In this document: piece after piece, positions 34,379-44,040 of the stretch | Layout: each line of letters starts with the position of its first letter | How positions within the stretch are numbered: the stretch's first letter is position 1 | Source of the DNA: Oxyruncus cristatus | Lineage: Eukaryota; Chordata; Aves; Passeriformes; Cotingidae | DNA length: 64,000 bases | NCBI GenBank assembly: GCA_013399855.1 | Contig: VXAY01003172.1 | Span: 161,119-225,118 of the forward strand | Direction: 5' to 3' | Translations under genes and position numbers: made by a program | The notes under the pieces: model-generated | Told to the model about the DNA's origin: nothing | Seen by the model: only the letters and a program-made list of their open reading frames with translations | Databases searched by the model: none

Positions 34379-34660
34379 CATCCCAGGACGGTTTGGGTTG
34401 GAAGGGACCTTAAAGACCATCTCATTCCATCCCCCTGCCATGGGCAGGGACACCTTCCACTAGACCAGGTTGCTCCAAGCCCTGTCCACCCTGGCCTTAA
34501 ACACTGTCAGGGGGAAGACATTTACCCTTGTCCTGTCACTCCAGGCCCTTGTCCAAAGTCCCTCTCCACCTCTCTTGGAGCCCCTTTAGGGACTGAAAGG
34601 GGCTCTGAGTTCTCCCTGGAGCCTTCTCTTATCCAGGCTGAACAGCCCCACCTCCCGCAG
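34379..34660 (-). mobile_element. CR1 LINE 3' fragment (group A), internally deleted
   Basis: On the plus strand it reads GGTTTGGGTTGGAAGGGACC, CCATGGGCAGGGACACCTTC, ACTAGACCAGGTTGCTCC and CCTTAAACACTGTCAGGGG. It then jumps to CCTTGTCCTGTCACTCCAGG and TCTCTTGGAGCCCCTTTAGG, ending at CCAGGCTGAACAGCCCCACC. The usual block between the GGGATGGGGC region and the CTTGTCCTGTC region is missing, which indicates an internal deletion of roughly 150-200 bp. It shares the upstream block with the plus copy at 41665. Confidence 0.93.
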
Positions 34661-35384
34661 CGGGTTTGACTGAGAACCATCTCTGCATACTCTTCCCAGC
34701 AGTGTGGGCTTCCCTCCCAGTAAGACCCCAGTCTGAGGGATTCCTTACACTGGGAGGTTCATACCCAAGCACTGTTGTACTCTGGGAGCAGCTGCCAGCA
34801 GAACCTGCCCCACTTAAACTGATGAAGGGGTTTATCAGTGAAGGGAGAAACACACAGGGACCAGCCTTTCTGAACCCCTTGTGCCTGTTATTGCTATAAT
34901 AAGTCTCAGTCATGTGTCTGAAAGGGCTGAAGGGAAAATCTATTTTTCTCTGTTTTCCAGCTCTGCCTGTGTGACAGAGGCTCTGCAGGCACGGGCTCTG
35001 CAGAGACAGAGCTGGTTTTTCCTGGTGTTTGTGTGGGTTTGCACATGGCAACAACAGAGAGAAAAACCTTTTTTTTTTTAATTTTGAAGAAGAAAATACG
35101 AATGTAAAAAGCAGTTTGGATTTGCAGGGAAGAGCGGGGAGAGGGTCAGGAACACAGACAGCGATGGAGTGCACTTCATTCTGGCACTACCATGGTGTTG
35201 GGCTCTTCCCACACAGCCCAGCCCAGGGTTATTGTGCTCCAAGGACACCCAAAACAGCCTCAGCCTTGGCTGCCTGGGCAAGTTCCTTATGGCCAAGGGG
35301 AAGCAGGTCATCTTCAGGCTGGAATTCTGCAGGAAATTCATGTACTAGGAAGGGTTAGGGTTTTCAATCTGTTGGTCCTTGGGT
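34661..35384. other. Unique DNA with a T-rich tract
   Basis: No gene recognised. A minus frame of 181 codons (34629-35174) overlaps the preceding CR1 and has no domain. A poly-T run lies at about 35069-35079. The rest is unremarkable. Confidence 0.55.
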
Positions 35385-35616
35385 TGTGCCAGGGTAGGTT
35401 TGAATTGGATGTTAGAGACAATTTCTTTACAGAAAGGGTTGGCATTGTAACAGGTTGCCCAGGGCAATGGTGGAGTTATCATCTCTGAAAGTGTTCAAAA
35501 AACGTGTGGATGTGGCACTTGGGGTCATGTGTTAATGGTGACCTTGGTGGTGATGCTGGGTTACTGGTTGGGCTCAATGACCTCAGAAGGCTTTACCAAC
35601 CTTAATTGTTCTATCC
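35385..35616 (+). mobile_element. CR1 LINE 3' end (group B)
   Basis: Begins TGTGCCAGGGTAGGTTTG, keeps TTGGATGTTAGAGACAATTT, GGTTGCCCAGGGCAATGGTG, GTGTTCAAAAAACGTGTGG, and ends ACCAACCTTAATTGTTCTAT. 232 bp, 5'-truncated. Many substitutions relative to its group mates. Confidence 0.92.
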
Positions 35617-36682
35617 TTTGGGAATCTGTGAAGGCAAAGGGAACGGGGAGGTTCAGGCTCTGCCAGAGCACCTGGAGTCTGTGCTGAGCCGGGCAGGAAC
35701 AGCACCCTGTGCCACCTCAGCACTGCTGGGCTGGTCACGGCTGGGGATGGGGCCACCCCAGTTCCCGGCCCATATCAGGACCATGAACTGCTCATCCCAG
35801 GCTGATCCTCCCCACTCCTGCCCTGGGAGCCCCATGCAGGCTGTGGCACATTCCCTGCTCCCTGGCCACCAGGCTGTACCAGCCCACTGCTCCCTCAGGA
35901 AGGCGTTCCCGGTTCTGGTCCATCACATCCCTCCCACGGCTGCTGCATGCATCACTTTTTTACCCTTCTTCACACAGCTGCCCTTCAGATATTTATACAG
36001 TGTGATCCTGTTCCCCCTCCAGCATCAGCTTTCTAGGCCATACAAATTAAATTTCTTCAGTCTCTGCCCGTAACCCATCCTCTCCAGCCCTGCATCCCTC
36101 AGGGTTCAGGATAGGGTTTTTTTTCTTTTCTGTGCGCGATATGTCTCTTCCTGTAAGAGCCACCCTGGGAATTGTAGGGCACATTACTACCACAGTGTAA
36201 AAATAGGATTAGAAGTTGTTTTGTTCAGGGAAGGATTGTTCTGGGCTCCTACCTGCAAACCTTTCCACCGATGGCAGCTCTGTGCCATGTTCCTACATAG
36301 ATGCTTCCAGGCCTCCAGTCCATGATTGCTCCAGAGGTAACCATGCATGGCCACAACCTGCACCTCCTGCAGCAGCTTCTTGTGCACTGGGGGGAATGCA
36401 TCAGGTGCCCACAGCTCTGTTCCACGGCTGTGCCCCGCAGCTCTGCCATCTATGGTGCTCATCCTTGGAATCCAAGCCCAGACAATGCTCCATGGCCAGC
36501 TGAAAAGGGAAAGGTCAGTGCCTGCCCCGCATGTGTGCCACTGTGGGGCCCCAAGTGCCCCTGTGGCGTGGAGAAGAGAAGGCAGGGGGTGGTCCCTGCC
36601 CCACAAGAGGCCCCACTGGAGGTTTTGCCCCACCCTAGAACTGCCCCCAAGCCCGCCTGTTGGTCCTGTACCCTCCAAATGC
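35617..36682. other. Unique DNA with an old CR1-like remnant
   Basis: Contains the possible ancient CR1 piece at 35985-36085, listed separately. Elsewhere there are overlapping frames with no recognised domain and a poly-T/TTTTC run at about 36117-36130. Confidence 0.55.
35985..36085 (-). mobile_element. Possible ancient CR1 remnant
   Basis: The plus strand shows CTTCAGATATTTATACAGTG, TGATCCTGTTCCCCCTCCAG and AAATTTCTTCAGTCTCTGC. This resembles the order of the minus-strand CR1 region that normally reads like CTTCAGGTATTTATAGAG followed by CTTCTCTTCTCCAGGC, but with heavy divergence. Could be an old CR1 subfamily or chance. Confidence 0.5.
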
Positions 36683-37215
36683 CCTGATCCCTATATATGG
36701 TCTCAAAACTCCTCTGCTCCACATTTATGGGCCCCAGTGCACCCCTGACCCCCATCTGTGGGTGATGGTGTCCCTGAAACCCTCATCTATGGGTCCCTGC
36801 ACACCTCAAATCCACATCTATGGAGCCCAGTGCCCCCCTGGCCCCCATTTATGTGTCCTTGTACCCCTTAACCTCACAACGGGGGGTCCAAACACCCCCC
36901 AAACCCAAGCTATGGGGCCCATCGCCCTCCCTCACCCCTATCTGTGGGGCCTAACACCCCTCAATCCACATCTGTGGGTAGCTATGTCCTACTGTCCTCA
37001 TCTCTGGGGTCCAAACTCCCATTTATGGATCTAAACACCCCTCCAATATCCCATTTATGGGTCCCAACACTCCCTGACCCTCATCTATGGACTCGAACAC
37101 CTCCCACAACCCCATTTATGGGGCCCAAACACTCATCTGTGTGTCCAAACACCCCCCCCCAAATGTCCACCTATGGGTCCTGACCCCCTGTCCACCCCAC
37201 ACTTGTGGGTCAGGC
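36683..37215. repeat. Degenerate 31 bp minisatellite, about 17 copies
   Basis: The word TATGG or a close variant recurs with ends at about 36700, 36730, 36761, 36792, 36823, 36854, 36884, 36915, 36946, 36977, 37007, 37028, 37060, 37090, 37121, 37142, 37175 and 37208. Most steps are 30-31 bp, with a few of 21 or 32-33. The consensus is roughly CCCCATCTATGGGTCC plus AAACACCCCTGACC. Strong strand asymmetry: pyrimidine/A-rich on plus, G-rich on minus. The frames crossing it give recurrent HIYG and HLW peptides in shifting frames because 31 is not a multiple of three, so I do not call a protein. Confidence 0.93.
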
Positions 37216-38149
37216 TCACCCAGACCGTGTGCTCCCACAGATGACACCCAGTTACTCATTGGTGTTGGGATGTCACAGCTTCTGCGGGAACTTCACCTCC
37301 TTGTTTGAAACTCTGCCACTTCTGTGGAGCAGAGCCAAGGGAAACAGCAGGGGAATCTATGGGACCTGGATGTGGGGCCTGTCCTCCTTCCTGGCTTGGT
37401 GTGAACCCTGAGTGTCACTCCTGCTGTGCAGCCATCAGGACGCCCTTCTGGTGCCCCTGGGGTAGCCCCTCACCTGAGCTGTCACCCGTGTGTAAGTCCA
37501 GTGCCCCCGTGCCCTGTGAACATCCCACCATGGGCACTGTGGAGGCTTCTCCATTCTGCTGGATGCTCCAGGTTGGTGACCCAGAGCTGACATGGGGTGC
37601 CCAAGGGAAGATGGTGTGCTCATCCCTGGAGCCACAATTCCGGATCAGCAATTTGCTTGGAAGCATTTGGGAGAGTGGAGAAGAGCTTGTACGAGACAGG
37701 GCTGCGAGAGGCCAACATTGCATTGGCGTGTCCTTCACCAGTCCATAATGCCTCCCTGGAATGACTGGGATTAAATATCTGCAGTCCCTGTCCTTGTCCC
37801 CTGCCACGCTGGCAGTGCCCAATGCCAGTTTTGGACACTTGGTTGTGATAAGAAGGAGAACACTTGAACATCACCCGTCTCCACAGTGTGGCAGAGGCCA
37901 CAGAGCACGTACGAGTGCTCAGCAGGGGATAAACTCATTCACCCAGCAGCTACCTTCCATTTTATTCATCTTTTCCCCAGAAAATTGGATTTCAGCTCCA
38001 GTTGATGCTGCTGTTTTCCGTTCGATGCAGAGATGAGTGCAGGGTGCTCATGGGGTGCCTGGGGCAGTGCTGGTGGGGTTCCCTGCCCGGCAGAGATCCT
38101 GGCTCCCACCACCACTCCCCAGCTGCCGTGGTGGCCGCAGAGTGCCCTC

Positions 38150-38260
38150 CTCGGAGAAATTTGGGGGTTCCCATCAACCAAAAAGATTTCTGTAATTCCT
38201 GCATCATTAATTCCTGGGGTTTGTCTGTATATGCTGTCAGGCTGTCTGTTCATCCAGATC
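38150..38260. promoter_or_regulatory. Candidate conserved noncoding element
   Basis: Contains CCCATCAACCAAAAAGATTT, TCTGTAATTCCTGCATC and ATTAATTCCTGGGGTTTG, an AT-rich island with no repeat homology between GC-rich flanks. Compositional evidence only. Confidence 0.28.
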
Positions 38261-40899
38261 TGCTCCTGGGGCCAGGGAGCTGTTTTGGAGCTTGGGGAGC
38301 TATTGTGGAGAAGGGCATGAGCTGTGCCATGCCTCCAGCTGGGGGGTTTGCACCTGCCATGGCCCAATCCCTCCTCTTGAAGGATTCTGTTCTCCCGTGT
38401 TTCCTTGTGTTTTTCTCCCTCTGTGTGCCTGCTTGGGCATCTCTTGGTTGTTGCCTGCAGGATGTCTGGGGTCTGCATGAGGGCTGGGGAGGATCCCTCC
38501 ATCCTTTAGCATCCTTCATCCTTCCTTCACCCATATTTCTTCCTGGGGATCAGGATTGGGAAGGATCCTCTGGGATCCCTTCATGCTCCCTTTACCTCCA
38601 ATGCTTACTGGGGCCAATACCCCGCCTCCTTAGGCAGCGTCACTCACCTCTGACCTTGTGGGGCTGGCCATGGCTCACACAGACAGGACAAGCCACAGGT
38701 AATGCCCAAGCAGCCAGGCAAGAGAGGACGCTGTGTTCAGCCAGTGTTGCAGGGGTCAGATGAGTCCTAGCCTGGTTTTGACAAACCATGGTTGGGAGCA
38801 CCCCCTGTTCTGAGGGTCCCCTATCTCCCAGCAGGCAGGGAGAGCTCACCAGTGCTCAGTCCCCATCACACCCCTGGGTCAGTGGGCTCTGACAAGGCTC
38901 AGGGTGCCCATCTCCAAGCCCACAGTCCTGCTGGTGCCTGCCCAGCCTGACAGGGACAGCCCTGGACCTGCGACCAGCCCAGAGGAAGGGGGTGGTACCC
39001 ACCTCTGGCCAATAGGGCACTGGTGACATCCCAAGGCACCTGCAGGACCTGCCCTGGCTGCCTAGCTCTCCTTGGTGACACAAGCACAGCACAACCCCCA
39101 CAGGTGCCTCAGTGAGCCAACGTGACCCTGGGGCCAGCAGGGACTCCTCCGTGCTGGATGGTGATGTGAGTCTGGGGTGTCCCTGGTGGACTCAGTGAGT
39201 GCCCATCGCCCTCAGCTTTGCCTCGCACCTGCACATCTGCACCCCGCAGGACTTCAGGAACCCTCGTGCTTCCATCCTCTTTTCCCTTGAAGGAGAAATC
39301 TCAGCAGGATTTAAATCTGAAAGACGCTGCTGGGCCTTGGAACGTCTCTGCCTTTCCCTGCTCACATTGGCTCCAACAGCTCCTTTGATGTCTCTGTTTA
39401 ATTCCATTAGTGATGCCAGAGAAGTTCCTGCCTGCTGGAAAGGGAAGGGTTACCTCCTTGATGTCTGTGTAAGCCTTTGGAAAGCCTTTGGAGTTGTGGA
39501 CGTTAATCCTGAAATGAAAAAACTACATGGACAGGGCTGGCTGGAAAAGGAAATCATTAAATTACTAGGAAGGCAGCACATCTAGGGAGGGCAGGGAACT
39601 GGGGGAGCACATGTGGGGCTCAGAGCCCAAGGACAGCATGGAGGGGATAGGATGTGTTTCCAAACTCATTGGGTTGATACTGATCTCAGTGTAGTATTTT
39701 ACTTGGCAGTGAGGCTGTTGGGTGATCCCTGTCATGCCAGACCTGAATCCCTATGAATTTACAAATTGTGGTTCAGCCTCTCCGTATTTCTTTCCCTGCC
39801 ACTTGTGCATTTCTGCTCCAGGAATAAGAGCAAAGAGAAATCTTCTTTCCCAAGCTTTGGCAAAGCTGTCAGCCTCAACGGGAAAAGCACAGTGTGAGGG
39901 TAAGAAGCAGGAGCCTGGAGATCTGGATTCCCAGATAAACCAGTGCTCAAACTGGCAGGGCACAACAAGCCCAGTCTCTGCGGGGCACAGCCTGGAAAAG
40001 CTGCCTGATGGGAACATCCCAAGCAGGACAGTGGGTCTCCATCCCTTTGACAGCACAGTTTCACCATCCTTGGCTTCTATTCAGACATAAAGCATCAGTT
40101 CCAGGAGCAAGAGAACTGGAACACATCAGTCCTCCTGCATGGAAGAGAGAGAGGGGGTTTTCCACAAGGCTAGCATAGGATAACAACTAGTTTACTCATT
40201 ATAATCTGATCTGTGCCCCCCACCTCCTCCCTAGTGGGAACAGTGTGCGTGGATGCTCATGTTGGCACCACAGCATCCAATCCCAGGGCATGTGATTTTC
40301 TAAGTGTCCGGAGGTAGCTCCTCTGCCCAGAGGGGACATTGTCCCAGGCACCTTGGTCAAGAAGGACACTGCCAGGGCAGGGGTGAACTGTGCTCAGGCT
40401 TGGGCATGGGATGGATTTCAGTAGGTAATGAGGACTAGGAGAGAGCCAAAGGCTGTCCATGGAAAAACCTCAGGGAAGTTAGGGACATCTCTCAGGAGCA
40501 GGATCCTTCAGAGGCACGTGTTGAGCAGCTGTGAGGACCTGCTACATCCATCAGGTGATGTGAGTGGAGCTGGGGATGGGCTGTGGAGCTGGGCTGAGCC
40601 CCAGCCCTGCTGAGGACAGGCATGATCCAGCAGTGCTGCCCAGCTCCATCTTCTCCCACATGGATCAGCCTCTCTGGTACCCATCCATGCCACAGCTGCC
40701 ACCCTCTCGAGGGACACATTGAAGGGCAGTGGCTGCCAGTGGCATAGCTGGACAGAAGGCAGTCAGTGCTGTCAGACTGGGGTGGAGCTGGTGGCACAGT
40801 GTCACCAGCCTGGGTTGGTCCCTGGGCAGCACTGGGGATGCTTGAAGGGCATCCCTCCAGAGGCCAGGCTAGCGCTGGTCAGAGAAACACTTCTCAGAG

Positions 40900-41065
40900 A
40901 CAGAAACTGCCCCACACTAAAGCCAGTTAAATTTTACAGGCATCTAAATATTTAATTCTAGTATGATCTCCTTTGCCAGAGCCACGAGTCCCTGATAAAT
41001 ATTTTATTTTCCTCCAAGTAAAGAGGCTTTGGGATAATTAAAGCCAACAATGAATCCTTCTCTCC
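40900..41065. promoter_or_regulatory. Candidate conserved noncoding element
   Basis: About 165 bp of AT-rich, non-repetitive sequence including CATCTAAATATTTAATTC, GAGCCACGAGTCCCTGATAA, ATATTTTATTTTCC and GGGATAATTAAAGCC (TAATTA near 41035). This is one of the sharpest composition changes in the window. Regulatory role inferred. Confidence 0.35.
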
Positions 41066-41664
41066 TTTGAGCATAGGCAAGGCCATGGCCCCAGCTCTAG
41101 CATTCCCAGCGTGTCAAGGCGAGGAGATGCTCCCTTTACGGAGCCGTCTGGCAATTCAGGTTCTGAGGGTAATGGGAGAGTTTAGCTGGTAGCAGCAACA
41201 TTTAAAGAAGGATAAATGGAAGGCAGGTGAGGACATCATGGCTTTCCCCTTGGAGGGTCCATTTTTCCTTCGGTGGTATAAGTTGCCACTTTCCTGGTCA
41301 TTTGGAGGTTTGCCATGTCCTTCATCCTTTGTTGGCACAATAGGACATTTTAAAACCTTTTTTTTTTTTCAAAGCCCGTGGTTGTTGATGGAAAATACAG
41401 AAGGAACTGGAGATGGCACAGGTGGGACTTTGGATAGGGAAAGCTCTTCTCACCTGGATAGGGCAGGGAAGGGTTTCTGTGGATTCGTGGCTGAGGTTCG
41501 TTACCAGATAACTGAGCAGCAGTAGCTACAGGAAGATGAATGTGGAAGAAGCAGGTGTTCAGAGTCCGTGTGCCTGGGCTTCGTGGAGCCTGGCCAAGTG
41601 TAATGGTTTTGTCATGGAGCAAGTGGCTGAGCTGAGCGGAGAGATGATGCTATCAGAAACATCG

Positions 41665-42056
41665 TGAGAAGCCTCTGGGAGAGCTGGGGGTGTTCAGCGT
41701 GGAGAAGAGAAGGCTCTCAGGAGAACTACGAACGCGTTCCAGTGCTAAAGGGGCTCCAAGGGAGCTGGAGAGGGACTTTGGACAAGGGCCTGGACAAGGG
41801 GAATTGGCTTCCCACTGACAGAGGACAGAGTTAGATGGGATGTTGGGAAGAAACTCTTCCCTGTGAGGGTGGGGAGGCCCTGGCACAGGTTGCCCAGAGA
41901 AGGTGTGGCTGCCCCATCCCTGGAAGTGTCCAAGGCCAGGTTGGACAAGGCTTGAAGCCACCTGGTCTAGGGAAAGGTGTCCCTGCCCAAGGCAGGGGGT
42001 GGAACTGGACGATCTTTAAGGTCCCTTCCAACCCAAACCATTCTGGTATTTTATGG
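41665..42056 (+). mobile_element. CR1 LINE 3' fragment (group A), about 390 bp
   Basis: Starts near GAGAGCTGGGGGTGTTCAG, continues GAGAAGAGAAGGCTCTCAGG, AAAGGGGCTCCAAGGGAGCT, GGACTTTGGACAAGGGCCTG, GGTTGCCCAGAGAAGGTGTG, AAGTGTCCAAGGCCAGGTTG, and ends TTCCAACCCAAACCATTCTG then GTATTTTATGG. It is the longest group A copy here and shows the upstream block shared with the minus copy at 34379. Non-coding remnant. Confidence 0.95.
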
Positions 42057-42124
42057 AAACCAGTCATCTTCCAATCACCCCAATCACCCATGTCAGGCTG
42101 TGCCAGGGGAGGTGAGTGCAGGCT

Positions 42125-42214
42125 GCCAGGGATGGGTGGATGTCTGGCAGGGATGGGCAGATGGCAGGGATGGGCAGATGACGAGGATGGGCAGATGGCA
42201 GGGATGGCTGGAAG
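42125..42214. repeat. 17 bp minisatellite, about 5 copies
   Basis: Units of GCAGGGATGGGCAGATG begin at 42147, 42164, 42181 and 42198, exactly 17 bp apart, with a longer diverged unit from 42125. It begins about 70 bp downstream of a CR1 tail. A short CAATCACC duplication precedes it at about 42071-42088. Confidence 0.92.
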
Positions 42215-43081
42215 GCCTCCACTGTCACCTCCCCACACATCACTCAAACTCAGGGTACAGAGACAAACCAGGCCTTGGGCTGTGACCCTGCAGGCAAACC
42301 AGACCCCCAGCCAGCAGCTCCCAGCTTGCAGTGGACCTTCCTCTCTCCCCACCTGTCCCTCTCAGCTTCCACCCAGTGACATCCCCAGAGCTGTCACAGC
42401 TCTCAGTCACCGGGGAGCCGACAGACCCCTCAGACTGGTCCGCACGAGCAGACAGCTGAGGGTGGCAGAGCTGTCCCCCTGGTCCATGGCTGTGCAGAGC
42501 CAGCTGTGTGCTCTGATGGGGCTTTTTCTTTCAACTTCTTTTACTTTTTTGGCTCTCTAGGATACTGCTTGTAAAAACAGCCATAAAGAAGTTAAAAAGC
42601 AATGTACTGGCTCAGAGGAGTCATTCAATATCCTTATTAAAGATCTGCAGTGCTGGAGCTGTAACAGCTCTTGGTGCTCAAAGGACACCTTTCATCTCAC
42701 AAGTTGGAGGCACTTTACAAGCTCTAATGAATTAAACTTCATAACAGCCTCGCACACAGAGCCCCACACACCAATTATTCATCTGTGTGCACAATACAGG
42801 CATTAAATAAAAATAATAAGCTGCTTAATTTTGCCTCTCCTCTGGCCTCAGGGGGGCAGGCCTTCGAGATTGCCTTCGAGCTGATTTCAATTCTTTCCCA
42901 TTCGTTCAGTGCCAGTAGTCCCTGCAGAGGAAGGTGAGCAGGGATTGCTGCAGGTTTAGCAGTGAGGGTCTGAGCAGGATCATGGCGGGGCTTCACTTTG
43001 TTCTGTTCTGCTTCAGCCAAGCCCCAAGTCTCAGGTCCTTGCCCTGGCCCAGGTGAGCTCTTCCCAGGTGAATCATTTCAT
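42215..43081. other. Unique DNA with the largest AT-rich island
   Basis: Ordinary GC-rich DNA to about 42540, then the AT-rich island 42540-42840, then GC-rich again. No gene recognised. Confidence 0.55.
42540..42840. promoter_or_regulatory. Strong candidate conserved noncoding element, about 300 bp
   Basis: The longest AT-rich non-repetitive island in the window. It contains a perfect inverted repeat GAGCTGT-a-ACAGCTC at 42656-42670, several homeodomain-type cores in CTCTAATGAATTAAACTTC, ACCAATTATTCATCTG and AGCTGCTTAATTTTGCC, plus ATTAAATAAAAATAATAAGC. It has no CR1 or simple-repeat origin, and its composition changes abruptly at both ends. This fits a developmental enhancer or other conserved noncoding element. 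That is inference, as no alignment was made. Confidence 0.4.
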
Positions 43082-43204
43082 GTGAATCTTGGGGGTGTCC
43101 TGTCCGGGGCCAGGAGCTGGCCTCGATGATCCTTGCGAGTTTCTTCCAACTCAGAATAACTGTGATTCTGTGACTCTATGATTTTATTACTCTGTGATTC
43201 TGTG
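43082..43204 (+). mobile_element. CR1 LINE 3' end (group C) with extended octamer tail
   Basis: Starts GTGAATCTTGGGGGTGTCC, then GGGGCCAGGAGCTGGCCTC, GATGATCCTTGCGAG and TTCTTCCAACTCAGAATAAC. The tail has about five degenerate octamers (TGTGATTC, TGTGACTC, TATGATTT, TATTACTC, TGTGATTC). CR1 tails carry such 8 bp repeats instead of poly(A), and this is the longest tail in the window. Confidence 0.93.
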
Positions 43205-43832
43205 CTTTTTCCCTCTTACATGGGAGCAGACTCCCTAGGACAATACTGAGAGGCACAGAGGGAACTGGTTTGATTTTGGCCAGAGTGACCCTTCTGAACA
43301 AAGCAAAACCCAAAAATTCCACTCTGAAGTGTTTAATCCAGTGGAACCTGAAGACCCTCATGCCCCTGGACATTCTCTGATACTCCTGCTGATGCTCATT
43401 TTCTTTTCGTTTTTGAGGTTTCAGTGTTAAACCCAAAACCTCACAGTTTCAGTCCACCATGTTTAATGTTGAAGCACAGAAGATCGGCCAGTCCAACACA
43501 CCCACCACAGCAGCAGTCACTTCAAATCAACTTGGTTTCAAATCGAGCCACCCCTCTCCAATTTTCGTCCAAAGTTGTTCTCCTGGTGTTTAGTAGAAGC
43601 AATCAGATTCTGTGTCTCCGCACCAGATGCTCTCCCTTGGTCAAGGCACACTGTAGGAAGGTGTCACCTTGCTTTGACCACAGCAGTGGCACCTTACTGG
43701 AGGCACTTGCAGGAATATTGGGAGGCTGAGAGAAGGGAGTGCAGGCCTGTGGGTCACGCAGAAGGTCTTTGTCCCGGCTCCTGAGCTGAATGCAGCGGGG
43801 ATGTGACTGGGTAGCTCTTACAAGGAAATTTC
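43205..43832. other. Unique DNA, nothing recognised
   Basis: About 630 bp between two CR1 copies of opposite strand. It is somewhat AT-richer than average. Overlapping frames are present and nothing is identifiable. Confidence 0.6.
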
Positions 43833-44040
43833 GTAGAATCAGGGAATCATTAAGGTTGGAAAAGCCCTCTAAGATAAAGTCCAGCCGTTGTCCCAGTACT
43901 TCCAAGCCCACCCTAAACCATGTCCCCAGGTGCCACATCTACATATCTTTTAAATCCCTCCAGGGCCGATGACTCCACCTCTGCCCTGGGCAGCCTTTGC
44001 TGATGTCTGCCTTTCCGTGAAGAATATCCCAATCTCCTGC
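43833..44040 (-). mobile_element. CR1 LINE 3' end (group B)
   Basis: The plus strand reads TAGAATCAGGGAATCATTAAGG, TTGGAAAAGCCCTCTAAGAT, CACCCTAAACCATGTCCCC, AGGTGCCACATCTACATATC, CTGCCCTGGGCAGCCTTTG and GAAGAATATCCCAATCTCC. This is the reverse complement of the group B 3' end. About 208 bp, diverged. Confidence 0.92.

Larger units (their letters stand above)
37216..41664. other. Long unique stretch, no confirmed gene
   Basis: About 4.4 kb free of recognised transposons. The 253-codon plus frame 38002-38763 overlaps a 178-codon minus frame and has no domain. AT-rich islands at 38150 and 40900 are annotated separately. Smaller AT-rich patches lie at about 37925-38025, 39270-39325, 39500-39580 and 41150-41240. 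A poly-T run occurs at about 41358-41370. Possible small exon 38633-38698 was considered and not called. Confidence 0.5.

Noticed and set aside
36683..37215. Possible CRISPR array, from a period near 31 bp
   Set aside because: There are no conserved repeats alternating with unrelated spacers. The whole unit is repetitive and degenerate, and the DNA is avian.
36660..37308. Frames with recurrent HLW and IYG peptides, suggesting a repeat protein
   Set aside because: The underlying DNA period is 31 bp, so the pattern shifts frame at every unit. It is a minisatellite.
38633..38698. Possible 66 bp exon bounded by CTCCTTAG and CAG/GTAATG
   Set aside because: The acceptor is weak, the segment is short and has no recognisable peptide. 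Chance is likely.
41358..41370. Poly-T as tail of a minus-strand SINE or processed pseudogene
   Set aside because: The adjoining sequence matches no SINE, tRNA-derived head or coding sequence I recognise, and no target-site duplication was found.
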